50,918 nucleotides of DNA from Virgibacillus sp. 7505. Its GTDB lineage: Bacteria; Bacillota; Bacilli; Bacillales; Amphibacillaceae. Each line of letters starts with the position of its first letter. The stretch's first letter is position 1. The stretch spans positions 1 to 50,918 of the forward strand of contig NZ_NPBF01000031.1 in assembly GCF_002272135.1 (NCBI RefSeq). The letters run 5' to 3'. Positions 18,868 to 29,477 of the stretch are shown one piece after another. The notes below the pieces were generated by a model that was given only the letters and a program-made list of their open reading frames with translations, made no database searches and had not been told where the DNA came from. The translations under genes were made by a program, and so were the position numbers.

Positions 18868-19810
18868 CCGTCATATCTCCCTCATTATCTTTTCCAGTTT
18901 CAATCATTTTGGTAAGACGCTGTGAAAATTCTTCAGCTGCATTCACGCCCATACGCTTCAGACGGAAGTTCATCGCAGCTACTTCGATGATGACTGCCAA
19001 GTTGCGTCCAGGGCGGACTGGTACTGTCATCTTCGGCACATTTACATCCATGATTTTCATCGTGTCTTCATCCAGACCGACTCGATCATATTGTTTCGAC
19101 TGATCCCATGTTTCCAGGTTGATGACGATGGAAATTTTCTTGTGGCTGCGCACTGCACCCGCGCCAAACAGCGTCATCACGTTGATGATGCCTAACCCCC
19201 GAATTTCCAGTAAATGCTCGATTAAAGAAGGAGAATTTCCGATAAGGGTATCATAATCCTCCTGGCGGATTTCCACACTGTCATCGGCAACGAGACGGTG
19301 CCCGCGTTTGACGAGCTCCAATGCTGTTTCACTCTTACCAACACCACTCTGTCCAGTGATCAGAATACCTATACCGTAAATATCCACCAATACGCCATGG
19401 ACTGCGGTAAACGGTGCAAATTTCGCCTCCAGGAAGTTCGTGATCCGGCTGATGACGCGCGTCGTCTTATGTGGTGAACGCAATATCGGTACACCAGCAG
19501 CTTCTGCCGCTTCCTTCATTTCAGGCGGCACTTCCTGGCCTCTTGTGATGATAAGACCAGGCGTCACATCTGAGCATATCTTTTCGAAACGCTCACGCTT
19601 TTGCTCGCTTGTCAGTTCCTCAAGGAAAGAAAGCTCAGTCTTCCCGAACAGCTGCAGCCGATCTTTCGGATAATATTTAAAATAACCAGTCAACTCTATA
19701 CCAGGACGGGAAATATCACTCATGAAAATCTCACGCTGTACGCCTGTATCCCCTGTCAGCAATTCCAGATTGAAACGATCCAATAAATCTTGAATGACCA
19801 CTTTTGCCAT
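18854..19810 (-). CDS. hprK: HPr kinase/phosphorylase
   Basis: Bifunctional enzyme that phosphorylates or dephosphorylates Ser46 of HPr and Crh in response to ATP, fructose-bisphosphate and phosphate; it is the sensor of CcpA-dependent repression. The 318-residue protein has the P-loop GQSGVGKS at 153-160, the catalytic His at about 139 (TAVHGVLVD) and the signature region near [18 protein letters not shown]. The start is the ATG at 19810 with GGAGG before it. First gene of hprK-lgt-ppaX-yvoF. Confidence 0.97.
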   Translation of the reverse strand: MAKVVIQDLLDRFNLELLTGDTGVQREIFMSDISRPGIELTGYFKYYPKDRLQLFGKTELSFLEELTSEQKRERFEKICSDVTPGLIITRGQEVPPEMKEAAEAAGVPILRSPHKTTRVISRITNFLEAKFAPFTAVHGVLVDIYGIGILITGQSGVGKSETALELVKRGHRLVADDSVEIRQEDYDTLIGNSPSLIEHLLEIRGLGIINVMTLFGAGAVRSHKKISIVINLETWDQSKQYDRVGLDEDTMKIMDVNVPKMTVPVRPGRNLAVIIEVAAMNFRLKRMGVNAAEEFSQRLTKMIETGKDNEGDMTDGNV

Positions 19811-19879
19811 AAGAACCCTCCATCCTAACAATTCTTGTTTATTCTAGCATACTTCCAGAAAAGATAGATACCTAGGCAC

Positions 19880-19910
19880 AAAAAAGCCCTGCAGCTATTG
19901 CCGCAGAGCT
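19880..19910 (-). terminator. terminator after yvlD
   Basis: On the minus strand AGCTCTGC pairs with GCAGGGCT (one wobble), followed by TTTTTTG. Confidence 0.75.
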
Positions 19911-19914
19911 TGCT

Positions 19915-20271
19915 TCAGCTCGTGATCCGATCACGGATGAGCCAATTCAGGATAAGGTTCAGCAATGCAAGGATGATTGCCGCAATGATCGCTGTACCGA
20001 ATCCCTCGATTATGAAAGTCTCTCCAATGAGACCTTGTGTGATCATTAAGGTTACTGCATTGATAACAAACAAAAACAATCCAAATGTCAAAGCAGTCAA
20101 CGGCAGCGTCAACACGATCAGCACTGGCCGCACTAGGAGATTAAGCACCGACAAAATGAAGCTTGCCAGGATGGCGGTACCAAATCCCTCTAGATAAAAA
20201 GAATCGAATATATAGCTGACGATAACCAGTGACACGCTGTTCAGCAATAGAGTCAAAATCCATCTAAGCAT
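19915..20271 (-). CDS. yvlD: four-helix membrane protein of the YvlD/phage-holin-like family
   Basis: A 118-residue, almost wholly hydrophobic protein with four predicted helices (about 4-24, 32-53, 57-82, 88-112) and the duplicated motif EGFGTAI(L/I)A at residues 28 and 89. This is the YvlD family, often labelled 4-TMS phage holin, but it is a chromosomal membrane gene rather than a phage lysis gene. It follows yvlB by 14 bases with GGAGAT upstream. In B. subtilis the yvlABCD operon belongs to the sigma W envelope-stress regulon. Confidence 0.85.
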   Translation of the reverse strand: MLRWILTLLLNSVSLVIVSYIFDSFYLEGFGTAILASFILSVLNLLVRPVLIVLTLPLTALTFGLFLFVINAVTLMITQGLIGETFIIEGFGTAIIAAIILALLNLILNWLIRDRITS

Positions 20272-20285
20272 AAGCTATCTCCATG

Positions 20286-21398
20286 TTACGGAAGGACCCA
20301 GACAGAACCTGTCTTCGTGTTCGCTTCCAGGTGAAGCTTCTCCGTTGCAGCTGGATGCGTTTCGAATTTGAGAGCCTTTTTGACAACTTCCTTCGATTCA
20401 TCAATGACGATATATTCATCCAAATCACAATGCAGGGATCCGATATTTGTCGTAATCCTTCCGTTAAGCGGGATAGGCGCTAAAGATTTCAAGCGGATAC
20501 TCCCATTGGTAGCCTTGAAGAAGGCACTGTCAGGATCTTCATTATGCCACTCGCAATGGATGCTGCCATTGAACGTTTGCGCATCGAGCTTGCGGAAGCT
20601 TCCTTCCAGTCGAAGCGAGCCGTTAACGGACTCACATAGAAGATCCTTTGCTGTCACCTGCTTCAGCTTGATGCTGCCATTGGAGGTTTCTGCACTGACG
20701 ATTGAACCGCCTCCTCCTTGCAGATCGATGCTTCCATTCGTCGTTTTGCAATATATGTTCGTGCTGCTAACGGAATCTACACGAATCGTGCCATTGAAGG
20801 TCTTTACGATACATTCCTCATATACAGCTTCCGGAACGTACAATGTAATTTCAGGTTTGATTCGTTTATCCTGCAGGGAAAACTGCAGTTTGCCATCTGC
20901 AATAGCGAAATATGCTTTATCAGTGAACCGTTTCCTTGCTGCTTGCTCATCTTCCTCCTGATAGACCTTCGCTTTCGTCTCCAGCCGCGCCAAAGGCTCA
21001 TTCCAGCTCTTGACCGTAATGGAGCCATTATAGATTTTCAGCTCCAATTTTGCGAATGTCTCATCAGCCTGAAAAATATGGTCCACTGTATAATGATCAC
21101 CAAAATTCAGATCAAGGTCTGCATTTTTTATCTTACTGAAAGCCTGCTGCACATATTGCAGCACTTTCGGCCCAACATTCTTTTTCTTAGCTGTTTTGCC
21201 CCCAGTGCGCTGTGTTTTAGATTCTTCCCCTGCCGTCACAAGCTCTTGGACTACCAGTTCCTTCTCTTCGTTCGTATCCTGCTCCTGTACAGCACCAAAG
21301 GCCCGCTCATCAAGAGCCGCAAGCTGCAGTTCTGCTTCCTCGGCTGTGAGCTTCCCCTCTTCCAGCTGTTTCAGGATTCTCTTTCTCTCTGTTCTCAT
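20286..21398 (-). CDS. yvlB: YvlB/LiaX-like protein with DUF4097 beta-helix
   Basis: A 370-residue protein. The N-terminal 35 residues (RKRILKQLEEGKLTAEEAELQLAAL) form the helical YvlB/SHOCT-like segment, followed by a charged linker and a DUF4097 domain from about 115. The domain shows repeated short strands ending in NGSI or NGSL (FNGTIRVDS, TNGSIDL, SNGSIKL, VNGSLRL, FNGSIHC, TNGSIRL), a beta-helix pattern. Relatives include B. subtilis YvlB and, by architecture, enterococcal LiaX of envelope stress. AAGGAGG fixes ATG 21398. A sigma W-type promoter lies just upstream. Confidence 0.88.
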   Translation of the reverse strand: MRTERKRILKQLEEGKLTAEEAELQLAALDERAFGAVQEQDTNEEKELVVQELVTAGEESKTQRTGGKTAKKKNVGPKVLQYVQQAFSKIKNADLDLNFGDHYTVDHIFQADETFAKLELKIYNGSITVKSWNEPLARLETKAKVYQEEDEQAARKRFTDKAYFAIADGKLQFSLQDKRIKPEITLYVPEAVYEECIVKTFNGTIRVDSVSSTNIYCKTTNGSIDLQGGGGSIVSAETSNGSIKLKQVTAKDLLCESVNGSLRLEGSFRKLDAQTFNGSIHCEWHNEDPDSAFFKATNGSIRLKSLAPIPLNGRITTNIGSLHCDLDEYIVIDESKEVVKKALKFETHPAATEKLHLEANTKTGSVWVLP

Positions 21399-21417
21399 AC
21401 ATAGCCTCCTTTTCACA

Positions 21418-21446
21418 TATACGGATTATATGTTTTCGAAGTTCCA
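21418..21446 (-). promoter_or_regulatory. sigma W-type promoter of yvlB-yvlD
   Basis: On the minus strand TGGAAC (21441-21446), 17 bases, CGTATA (21418-21423). This matches the sigma W consensus TGAAAC-N16-17-CGTATA with one change. It overlaps the bshB2 stop codon and lies 20 bases before the yvlB start. Confidence 0.75.
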
Positions 21447-22100
21447 AGTATAGAATGTTTCCTCTTTGAAATGTTCCAGTGCGATGGCTTCCATGTTCTC
21501 TTCTGTAAGTTCTGCTCCAGTAACATTACCAAGCACACCTTGCGCTTGGGATTTATGGCAAAGAATCGTCTTCACTTTCGTTTTTACAAAAGGACGAATA
21601 TCCTGTACGACGTCAGGTTTTCCTAAGATCTCCTGGTATCCGCGCATAAACGCCTGCGCCCAAACTTTCGGACGGGCGCTTTCCTCCATCCGTGACACAG
21701 CATCGATTGCAGCTGCACCAAGTGCATTATGATCCGGGTGAACTGCATATTCCGGATAATGCGTGATTACAAGTGTTGGTTTGATTTTCTCAAGCAGCTC
21801 TTTCAAATGATCACTGACTTTCGAAAGATCCTCGAATTCCAGCACTTTATCCCGGTAACCGAGCATCTGCAGTTCCACATCCATCACCTTGCAAGCATCT
21901 TGCAATTCCTTCTTCCGAATCTCAGGTAAAGACTCACGAGTCGCAAAGGTTGGATTACCCATATTGCGTCCCATTTCTCCCAGCGTACCGCACAAATATG
22001 TAACCGGCACACCCTCCTGTCTGAACTTAGCAATTGTACCAGCAGCTCCGAAAGCTTCGTCGTCCGGATGCGGGAAGATGACTACTACGTGTTTTTCCAT
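21426..22100 (-). CDS. bshB2: bacillithiol biosynthesis deacetylase BshB2 (YojG)
   Basis: LmbE-family zinc hydrolase that deacetylates GlcNAc-malate on the way to bacillithiol, the main thiol of Bacillaceae. The 224-residue protein has the metal site PHPDDEAFG (residues 11-19) and the second site ITHYPEYAVHPDHNALG with the His ligand. AAGGAGG precedes the ATG. It directly follows yojF, the same pair as in B. subtilis. BshB1 could instead encode the main enzyme elsewhere in the genome. Confidence 0.92.
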   Translation of the reverse strand: MEKHVVVIFPHPDDEAFGAAGTIAKFRQEGVPVTYLCGTLGEMGRNMGNPTFATRESLPEIRKKELQDACKVMDVELQMLGYRDKVLEFEDLSKVSDHLKELLEKIKPTLVITHYPEYAVHPDHNALGAAAIDAVSRMEESARPKVWAQAFMRGYQEILGKPDVVQDIRPFVKTKVKTILCHKSQAQGVLGNVTGAELTEENMEAIALEHFKEETFYTWNFENI

Positions 22101-22115
22101 GATTATTGCTCCTCC

Positions 22116-22463
22116 TTAGAACGCTGTCTCGCTTATTTCCAATGAAACCATCAATCGGCCTTCCCGATCATGACCAGCCATGAGCAGACGATTCTTATCA
22201 TCCAATTCCCAGGCATTCAGTCCTTCTGCGTAAACCCAGCCATTGTCTGTTTTCAATCCAACGCGATAGGCCGTTCCAGCACCTTTTATCTTGCCATGCT
22301 CATAAGTCATCTGTGCATTCCGGATAAAAGCACCAACATTGTACGCTTTTTCGTTTACATGATTAGCATATGCACCATTTGTCGTTTCCAGATGTATAAA
22401 CACTTTTTTCCCAGCAAATGCATCTATTTGTTCTTGCACTTCATTCAAATCAATCGGCTTCAC
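22116..22463 (-). CDS. yojF: YojF family protein (DUF1806)
   Basis: A 115-residue cytosolic protein of unknown function, conserved beside bshB2 in Bacillaceae. Predicted all-beta core (KKVFIHLETTNGAY, AGTAYRVGLKTDNGWVYAEGL, GRLMVSLEIS). It starts with GTG, supported by AAGGAG about 9 bases upstream. It is the first gene of yojF-bshB2-yvlB-yvlD, and its constant pairing with bshB2 suggests a bacillithiol-related role. Confidence 0.88.
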   Translation of the reverse strand: MKPIDLNEVQEQIDAFAGKKVFIHLETTNGAYANHVNEKAYNVGAFIRNAQMTYEHGKIKGAGTAYRVGLKTDNGWVYAEGLNAWELDDKNRLLMAGHDREGRLMVSLEISETAF

Positions 22464-22550
22464 CGTAAGTCGCTCCTTCCAAAGCTATATCTAAACAAAT
22501 ATTTTACTACAAATTCCACTGTAATGCTCATCTTGACGTTTTCCTATGTA

Positions 22551-22583
22551 AAAAGATACAGCGAGCAAAAGCCACGCTGTATC
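22551..22583 (-). terminator. terminator after uvrA
   Basis: On the minus strand GATACAGCG pairs with CGCTGTATC, followed by TTTTTAC. Confidence 0.85.
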
Positions 22584-22587
22584 CCTT

Positions 22588-25467
22588 TTAGCGTTCCGCA
22601 ACATGCGTTGCATACTCTATCTGGCTAGTCGTACGTTCGCGGTCACGCTCAAGAATCGGCTTCAAGTACTTCCCTGTATAGGATGCGGGCACCTCTGCCA
22701 CTTCTTCCGGTGTACCAGTCGCTACAATCTCTCCGCCTCGATCCCCGCCTTCCGGACCTAAGTCGATAAGGTAGTCAGCTGTTTTGATAACATCGAGGTT
22801 ATGTTCGATAACAAGGACGGTATCCCCATTTTCCACAATACGCTCAAGCACTTTCAGCAATCGGGAAATATCATCTACATGCAAGCCGGTTGTCGGCTCA
22901 TCCAGAATATAGAATGTCTTCCCATTACTGCGTTTATGCAATTCACTGGCAAGCTTCACGCGCTGCGCCTCACCGCCGGATAATGTCGTAGCGGGCTGTC
23001 CAAGTTTTACATAGCCAAGACCCACATCAGATATCGTCTGTAATTTACGCTTGATTTTCGGGATGTTGGCAAAGAACTCCAATCCCTCTTCAATCGTCAT
23101 ATCCAGTACATCTGCAATACTTTTACCTTTATATTTGATTTCAAGTGTTTCACGGTTATATCGTTTACCGTGACAAACCTCACATGGCACATAAACATCT
23201 GGAAGGAAATGCATCTCAATCTTGATGATTCCATCACCGCGGCAAGCTTCACACCGTCCGCCCTTCACGTTAAAGCTGAAACGGCCTTTTTTATATCCGC
23301 GAACCTTTGCAGCGTTCGTGCTGGCATACACATCACGGATATCGTCGAAAGCACCGGTATACGTAGCCGGGTTCGAGCGAGGAGTCCGCCCGATTGGAGA
23401 CTGGTCAATATCGATTACCTTGTCCAGATGCTCCAATCCTTTAATTTCTTTGTGTTTACCAGGCTTTATTTTGCTCCGGTTGAGCTTCTGTGCCAGGGTT
23501 TTGTGCAGGATCTCATTGACGAATGTACTTTTACCAGATCCAGAAACACCTGTCACCGCTGTGAACAAACCAAGCGGAATCTTGGCAGATGCTTTTTTCA
23601 AGTTATTTTCTTCTGCTCCGATGATTTCAATGGAACGCTCCATATCCGGACTGCGTCGTTCAAAAGGCAGCGGAATGAATTTCTTCCCAGATAAATATTG
23701 TCCAGTAAGGGATTTTTTATCTTTCATCACCTTTGCTGGTGTTCCCTGACTCGTGATTTGCCCGCCATGTTCACCAGCACCAGGTCCGACATCAATTAGC
23801 CAGTCCGCTTCCATCATCGTGTCCTCATCATGCTCAACTACGACAAGCGTATTGCCAAGATCACGCATTCGTTTCATCGTTTCGATCAGTCTGTCGTTAT
23901 CACGCTGATGCAGTCCGATGGAAGGTTCATCCAGTACATACAAGACACCAGTTAAAGCTGATCCAATCTGTGTAGCAAGACGGATACGCTGCGCCTCTCC
24001 GCCAGACAATGTGCCCGCCGAACGGGAAAGCGTCAAATAATCCAAGCCGACATTATTCAGGAATGTGATCCTGTCTATTATCTCCTTGGTGATCATGAAG
24101 GCAATCTGTCTTTCCTTCTCGTTCAGTTCAAGATCCTCCATGAAATGCTTCACTTCAATCACGGATTTGGCTGTAACATTGCTGATATGATGTCCGTTGA
24201 TAAGAACCGCGAGCGATTCCTCACGCAGGCGGTGACCTTTACATTTCGGACACGGTCGGTTGTTCATATACTTTTCCATCTGTTCGCGGATGAAATCCGA
24301 TGTTGTTTCCCGATACCTCCGCGCAATATTAGTCAGAACACCTTCGAACTCGATATTGCTTTCTCTGACACGGCCAAAATCATTTTCATAGCGGAAGTGG
24401 ATCTTGTCCTTTTTCTTACCGTTCATCAGGATCTCAAGCTGTCCCTCCGGCAGTTTGTTCACTGGTACATCCATATCGATGCCAAAATGGCTGCAGGCAG
24501 CTTCCAGAAGCTTCGGATAGTATTGGGAGCTAGTCGGTTCCCATGCAGCAATGGCTCCCTCGTGCAGTGTCAAATCCTTATTCGGGATGACAAGATCGGG
24601 ATCGACCTCTAATTTCGTACCAAGTCCGTCGCAGGACGAGCACGCACCAAAAGGATTATTGAAAGAAAACATGCGAGGCTCCAGTTCTCCAATAGAGAAT
24701 CCGCAAATCGGGCAAGCATGATGCTCACTGAAAAGCAGCTCCTCGACATCCATCACGTCCACGATGACTTTTCCGTCTCCAAGCGCAAGTGCCGTCTCCA
24801 AGGAATCTGTCAAACGACCAGTAACACCTTCTTTTATGACAATACGATCGACAACAACCTCAATAGAGTGTTTCTTTGTTTTCTCCAGCTTGATGTCATC
24901 ATGAATCTCCATCATTTCTCCATCAACACGAAGACGGATATAACCTTCCGCTTTAAGCTTTTCGAGCACCTTCACATGCTCACCTTTCTTGCCGGAAATT
25001 ACAGGTGCAAGTACCTGCAATCGAGAACGCTCTGGGAATTCCAAAATACGATCGGCCATCTGTTCCACTGTTTGAGAGCTGATTTCAATACCATGCCTCG
25101 GGCAAGTAGGACGTCCTACTCTGGCATACAGAAGACGCAGGTAATCATAGATTTCTGTAACGGTCCCGACTGTTGAGCGCGGGTTCTTACTTGTCGTTTT
25201 CTGATCGATACTGATAGCTGGCGACAAGCCTTCAATTGAATCCACATCGGGCTTGTCCATCTGGCCAAGGAACTGGCGGGCATATGCAGATAAAGATTCC
25301 ACATAACGACGCTGTCCTTCTGCGTAAATGGTATCAAAAGCGAGCGAGGATTTCCCTGAACCTGACAGTCCAGTCAATACGACTAGACTATCCTTTGGTA
25401 TATCAACATCGATATTTTTTAAGTTATTGGCGCGGGCGCCTCTGACAGAAATATTTTTCTTCGCCAC
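22588..25467 (-). CDS. uvrA: excinuclease ABC subunit A
   Basis: Damage-recognition ATPase of nucleotide excision repair; loads UvrB at lesions. About 959 residues, two ABC modules: Walker [11 protein letters not shown] near 32 and [10 protein letters not shown] near 640, each with a signature LSGGEAQR. The zinc module includes CPIC and CSSC near 255-285, and CEAC and CEVC near 735-765. The GTG at 25467 is preferred because GGAAGG is 9 bases upstream; the GTG at 25476 overlaps the uvrB TGA and would add three residues. Co-transcribed with uvrB. Confidence 0.97.
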   Translation of the reverse strand: MAKKNISVRGARANNLKNIDVDIPKDSLVVLTGLSGSGKSSLAFDTIYAEGQRRYVESLSAYARQFLGQMDKPDVDSIEGLSPAISIDQKTTSKNPRSTVGTVTEIYDYLRLLYARVGRPTCPRHGIEISSQTVEQMADRILEFPERSRLQVLAPVISGKKGEHVKVLEKLKAEGYIRLRVDGEMMEIHDDIKLEKTKKHSIEVVVDRIVIKEGVTGRLTDSLETALALGDGKVIVDVMDVEELLFSEHHACPICGFSIGELEPRMFSFNNPFGACSSCDGLGTKLEVDPDLVIPNKDLTLHEGAIAAWEPTSSQYYPKLLEAACSHFGIDMDVPVNKLPEGQLEILMNGKKKDKIHFRYENDFGRVRESNIEFEGVLTNIARRYRETTSDFIREQMEKYMNNRPCPKCKGHRLREESLAVLINGHHISNVTAKSVIEVKHFMEDLELNEKERQIAFMITKEIIDRITFLNNVGLDYLTLSRSAGTLSGGEAQRIRLATQIGSALTGVLYVLDEPSIGLHQRDNDRLIETMKRMRDLGNTLVVVEHDEDTMMEADWLIDVGPGAGEHGGQITSQGTPAKVMKDKKSLTGQYLSGKKFIPLPFERRSPDMERSIEIIGAEENNLKKASAKIPLGLFTAVTGVSGSGKSTFVNEILHKTLAQKLNRSKIKPGKHKEIKGLEHLDKVIDIDQSPIGRTPRSNPATYTGAFDDIRDVYASTNAAKVRGYKKGRFSFNVKGGRCEACRGDGIIKIEMHFLPDVYVPCEVCHGKRYNRETLEIKYKGKSIADVLDMTIEEGLEFFANIPKIKRKLQTISDVGLGYVKLGQPATTLSGGEAQRVKLASELHKRSNGKTFYILDEPTTGLHVDDISRLLKVLERIVENGDTVLVIEHNLDVIKTADYLIDLGPEGGDRGGEIVATGTPEEVAEVPASYTGKYLKPILERDRERTTSQIEYATHVAER

Positions 25468-25472
25468 TTTCT

Positions 25473-27461
25473 TCACCCTTCCACTTTAAGTTCCAATACA
25501 AGATCACGAAGCTCGGCAGCGCGTTCGAAATTGAGGTCGCGTGCAGCCTGTTTCATTTCTTTTTCCATCTTGGCTATGACTTGTTCTTTTTCCTTCTTCG
25601 TCAGCTTCGTAAAATCTGGTGTATCTTTCTTATTTGTTCCGGACTCTTCGGAACTAATTGTAGCTTTGATGACATCCCGTACTTCCTTCTGAATCGTCCG
25701 CGGTGTGATGCCATGCTCTTTATTGTAAGCGATTTGGATTTCACGGCGTCGTGCCGTCTCATCCATTGCTTTTTGCATGCTATCAGTTATTTTATCTGCA
25801 TACATAATGACATGCCCATTCTCATTACGAGCTGCCCGGCCCATTGTCTGAATCAACGATCGCTCTGATCGCAGGAATCCTTCCTTATCCGCATCAAGGA
25901 TAGCCACAAGGGAAACTTCCGGAATATCCAAGCCCTCTCGAAGCAAGTTGATTCCGATAAGTACATCATACTTCCCAACGCGCAAATCCCGGATGACTTC
26001 AATCCGTTCCAGCGTTTTGATTTCTGAATGCAAATAAGCGACCTTAATACCGATATCCTTCAAATAATCGGTTAAATCCTCAGACATTTTCTTCGTGAGT
26101 GTCGTGATTAATACGCGCTCATTCTTTTCGGTACGTTTGTAAATTTCACTGATAATATCATCAATCTGTCCCTCAATCGGACGGATATCGATTTCCGGAT
26201 CAAGCAATCCTGTCGGCCGGATGATCTGCTCGACCATCTCCGGTGTATGTTCGATTTCATAAGGTCCCGGTGTTGCGGACACATAGACGAGCTGTTCTGT
26301 CTTCTTCTCGAATTCATCGAATGTGAGCGGCCGGTTATCCATTGCAGATGGCAGACGGAAGCCGTGGTCTACAAGCACCTTTTTACGCGCTTGGTCTCCA
26401 TTGAACATTCCCCTTATCTGCGGCAGCGTAACATGGGACTCATCGACGACGACAAGGAAGTCGTCCGGGAAGAAGTCCAGTAGTGTATACGGCGTAGCAC
26501 CACGTTCACGGAAGGTAAGCTGAGCCGAGTAGTTTTCAATACCCGAACAAAAGCCCATTTCCCGCATCATTTCCAAATCGTAGTTTGTACGCTGCTCAAG
26601 ACGCTGTGCTTCCAGCAGTTTGCCTTGCTCCTTGAATACAGCCAGCTGATCCTTGAGCTCTTTCTCTATATTAACGATAGCTTTTTTAAGATTTTCTTCG
26701 CGGGTTACGAAGTGGGATGCAGGGAAAATCGCGACATGCTCGCGGTCGCCGATGATTTCGCCTGTCAGCGCATCTACTTCACGGATCCGGTCGATTTCAT
26801 CACCGAAAAACTCAAAACGGATACAATGCTCTTCTTTGGAAGCCGGGATGACCTCGACAGAATCGCCGCGTACTCGGAAGGTTCCGCGCTGGAAGTCGAT
26901 ATCATTTCGTGCATACTGGATGTCAACTAGATTACGAAGCAGCTCATCCCGATCCTTCTCCATGCCGACGCGGACGGACAGCACCTGGCTCTTATATTCC
27001 TCCGGGGAACCTAAACCATAGATACAGGACACACTTGCCACAATCAGAACATCATTGCGCTCGAAAAGAGCAGATGTAGCAGAGTGGCGCAGTTTATCGA
27101 TTTCATCATTGATGCTTGCGTCCTTCTCGATGAAGGTATCAGTCTGCGGTACGTATGCTTCTGGCTGATAATAATCATAATAACTGACGAAATATTCAAC
27201 TGCATTGTTCGGGAAAAATTCCTTGAACTCACTGTACAGCTGACCCGCCAATGTCTTGTTATGGGCAATGACAAGGGTTGGGCGATTAATTTCCTTCACC
27301 ATATTTGAAATAGTGAACGTCTTACCAGTACCCGTCGCACCTAGCAATGTCTGATGCCGCTTTTTCTGATGGATACCGTCAACGAGATGGTCAATTGCTC
27401 TCGGCTGGTCACCTTGAGGGCTGTATTTAGATACTAACTCAAACGTTTCCTTTTCCTTCAA
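25473..27461 (-). CDS. uvrB: excinuclease ABC subunit B
   Basis: Helicase-like subunit that verifies damage and recruits UvrC and UvrD. Walker A GATGTGKT near residue 43, Walker B VVVDESHV near 340, the [12 protein letters not shown] beta-hairpin, and a C-terminal UVR coiled-coil ([15 protein letters not shown]) that binds UvrC. The start is TTG: the TTG at 27461 lies 9 bases after GGAGG and gives [13 protein letters not shown], aligning with B. subtilis MKDRFELVSKY. Another TTG at 27467 is too close to the ribosome binding site. A LexA-type box lies upstream. Confidence 0.97.
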   Translation of the reverse strand: MKEKETFELVSKYSPQGDQPRAIDHLVDGIHQKKRHQTLLGATGTGKTFTISNMVKEINRPTLVIAHNKTLAGQLYSEFKEFFPNNAVEYFVSYYDYYQPEAYVPQTDTFIEKDASINDEIDKLRHSATSALFERNDVLIVASVSCIYGLGSPEEYKSQVLSVRVGMEKDRDELLRNLVDIQYARNDIDFQRGTFRVRGDSVEVIPASKEEHCIRFEFFGDEIDRIREVDALTGEIIGDREHVAIFPASHFVTREENLKKAIVNIEKELKDQLAVFKEQGKLLEAQRLEQRTNYDLEMMREMGFCSGIENYSAQLTFRERGATPYTLLDFFPDDFLVVVDESHVTLPQIRGMFNGDQARKKVLVDHGFRLPSAMDNRPLTFDEFEKKTEQLVYVSATPGPYEIEHTPEMVEQIIRPTGLLDPEIDIRPIEGQIDDIISEIYKRTEKNERVLITTLTKKMSEDLTDYLKDIGIKVAYLHSEIKTLERIEVIRDLRVGKYDVLIGINLLREGLDIPEVSLVAILDADKEGFLRSERSLIQTMGRAARNENGHVIMYADKITDSMQKAMDETARRREIQIAYNKEHGITPRTIQKEVRDVIKATISSEESGTNKKDTPDFTKLTKKEKEQVIAKMEKEMKQAARDLNFERAAELRDLVLELKVEG

Positions 27462-27519
27462 TGCCAAATTCCTCCGTTCTGTTTGCTATTTTCATCATAG
27501 CATAAAATATATAAAAACA

Positions 27520-27533
27520 CGAACAAACATTCG
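27520..27533. promoter_or_regulatory. LexA (DinR) box of uvrBA
   Basis: CGAACAAACATTCG matches the Gram-positive SOS box CGAACRNRYGTTCG with one change. It overlaps the likely -35 zone (TTGTTC, minus strand) upstream of a TATGCT -10, about 60 bases before uvrB. Confidence 0.75.
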
Positions 27534-27601
27534 TTTAAAATTCCACATACCTGCTAGTATAGATGTTTACCTAATATACGAAACATAAACAAATAGATAG
27601 C

Positions 27602-27628
27602 AAAAAGCCGCCAAAAATTGACGGCTTT
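27602..27628 (-). terminator. terminator after prfC
   Basis: On the minus strand AAAGCCGTCA pairs with GGCGGCTTT (wobble and loop), followed by TTGC. The T run is short. Confidence 0.7.
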
Positions 27629-27632
27629 ATTA

Positions 27633-29222
27633 TTAGTTAGAAGCTTGGTCGTATTGGTTGACCTCGAATAGATCAATCAAATCGACTTTCGGATTTTTAT
27701 CCGTGAACCAGCGGAGGGCGAAATCGTTCTTGAACAATGCCAAGTAATCCCCTTCGCGATCCTGTGCGAGCAGACTGCGCTCGTCGAATAGGCGTTCATC
27801 CACTTGCTCGGCTTTCAGCCAGCGAGGAATGCGTTCTCCCATCGATTCCAATACCACTTCTACATTATACTCGTTTTTCATTCGATATTCGAATACTTCG
27901 TACTGAAGCTCTCCGACTGCACCTAAGATATAGCTGTTGTCGCGTTTACCGCGGAACAGCTGAATTGCTCCTTCTTGAACAAGCTGCTCGATACCTTTCT
28001 GGAACTGCTTGGCTTTCATAACGTTTTTGGCGGTAACTTTCTTGAACACTTCCGGCGGGAATTGCGGCAGCTCATCAAATTCAAAATTCGCTTTGCCTTC
28101 GACGAGTGTGTCCCCGATTCGGTAGATGTTCGGATCGTAAATACCGATAATATCGCCGGCATAAGCTTCTTCGACTGTATCACGTGATGACGCAACGAAT
28201 TGCTGTGACTGGGAAAGCTTGATCGGCTTAGCTGAACGAGCTAAATTGACGCTCATACCACGCTCGAATTTACCTGAGCAGACCCGCAGGAAAGCAATCC
28301 GGTCACGGTGAGCCGGGTTCATGTTTGCCTGAATCTTGAAGATGAATCCTGAGAACTCTTCTTTCTCGGGAGACACGATACCTTCTGTCGTGCGACGGCT
28401 GCCTGGCGCAGGTGCAAGATTAACGAATGTATCAAAGAAAGTCTGTACCCCGAATGGTGCAAGTGCACTGCCAAAGAAAACTGGTGTCTGCTTACCAGCA
28501 AGCACACGATCCAATGAGAATTGATCGCCGGCTTCCTCTAAAAGCTCCAGTTCACCTTTCGTATCCTCAAAAGTGGAATTGCCTGTTAAATCGGCATACG
28601 CCGGATCGTCCAGCTCATCGTAAGGAATGAATGATTCTTCTTCATTTCCATTAAAGCGGACAAATTGCTTGTTGTATCTATCGAAAATACCTAGGAAACG
28701 CTTGCCCATTCCTGCTGGCCAGTTCATTGGATAAGTTTCGATATCCAATACGCTTTCGATTTCCTCCAATAGCTCCAGCGGCTCGCGGCCTTCCCGGTCA
28801 AGCTTGTTGATGAAAGTAAAGATCGGAATACCGCGCATCCGGCAAACTTTGAAAAGCTTCAATGTCTGTGCTTCGATCCCTTTTGTCGCATCGATGATCA
28901 TGACAACACTATCCACAGCCGTCAGCGTCCGGTACGTATCTTCACTGAAATCTTCGTGTCCTGGTGTATCCAGGATATTCACTTGATAATCTTTATATGG
29001 GAAATTCATGACAGATGATGTAACGGAAATTCCACGCTGCTTTTCGATTTCCATCCAGTCAGATGTTGCGAATTTGCCTGATTTCTTTCCTTTTACCGTA
29101 CCTGCAGTACGAATCAAATTCCCGAATACGAGCAATTTCTCAGTCATTGTCGTCTTCCCGGCATCCGGGTGGGAGATGATGGCGAAAGTCTTACGCTTCT
29201 GTACTTCTTGTTTTATTTGCAT
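27633..29222 (-). CDS. prfC: peptide chain release factor 3
   Basis: Translational GTPase that recycles RF1 and RF2 after termination. The 529-residue protein has G1 SHPDAGKTT (17-25), G2 RGISVTSS, G3 DTPGHEDF and G4 NKLDREGR. The [13 protein letters not shown] stretch and the [15 protein letters not shown]-terminal region separate RF3 from EF-G and LepA. The ribosome binding site is modest (GGTAGG about 10 bases before ATG). It is single and divergent from the EIIA gene. B. subtilis 168 lacks prfC, so this is a lineage difference rather than an error. Confidence 0.96.
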   Translation of the reverse strand: MQIKQEVQKRKTFAIISHPDAGKTTMTEKLLVFGNLIRTAGTVKGKKSGKFATSDWMEIEKQRGISVTSSVMNFPYKDYQVNILDTPGHEDFSEDTYRTLTAVDSVVMIIDATKGIEAQTLKLFKVCRMRGIPIFTFINKLDREGREPLELLEEIESVLDIETYPMNWPAGMGKRFLGIFDRYNKQFVRFNGNEEESFIPYDELDDPAYADLTGNSTFEDTKGELELLEEAGDQFSLDRVLAGKQTPVFFGSALAPFGVQTFFDTFVNLAPAPGSRRTTEGIVSPEKEEFSGFIFKIQANMNPAHRDRIAFLRVCSGKFERGMSVNLARSAKPIKLSQSQQFVASSRDTVEEAYAGDIIGIYDPNIYRIGDTLVEGKANFEFDELPQFPPEVFKKVTAKNVMKAKQFQKGIEQLVQEGAIQLFRGKRDNSYILGAVGELQYEVFEYRMKNEYNVEVVLESMGERIPRWLKAEQVDERLFDERSLLAQDREGDYLALFKNDFALRWFTDKNPKVDLIDLFEVNQYDQASN

Positions 29223-29349
29223 CGGTTCATTACCTACCGTTCTATTATCATTCGTATAGCCTGATTGTCTTTGTGATTTGATTTCTTATATCACACTGCG
29301 TCAAACCTCATTTCCGCTCCAAAAATCAGTCTTTCTCTACTATACCTAA

Positions 29350-29423
29350 TGTTAGCGCTTTTAGGCAATATCCAACTGACTGGATGTTTTTCATTGACCC
29401 ACAAGGAGAAAACGCTTTAATAT
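29350..29423 (+). promoter_or_regulatory. promoter of the EIIA gene with two cre-like sites
   Basis: TTGACC (29394-29399), 18 bases, TAATAT (29418-29423) forms a promoter. Cre-like TGTTAGCGCTTTTA (29350-29363) and AGAAAACGCTTTAA (29407-29420) each match 12 of 14 consensus positions. The second sits between -35 and -10, where CcpA would repress. Confidence 0.45.
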
Positions 29424-29477
29424 GATACTAATAAGATTTTCATCAAAATATCGATCTATCCCGAGGAGAGACATAAT

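Noticed and set aside
19915-20271. Phage holin (lysis gene)
   Set aside because: The family name says holin, but the gene is in a chromosomal yvlB operon without endolysin or phage genes.
20718-21404. A 228-codon plus-strand frame opposite yvlB
   Set aside because: Antisense shadow of the repetitive DUF4097 coding sequence; no start signal.
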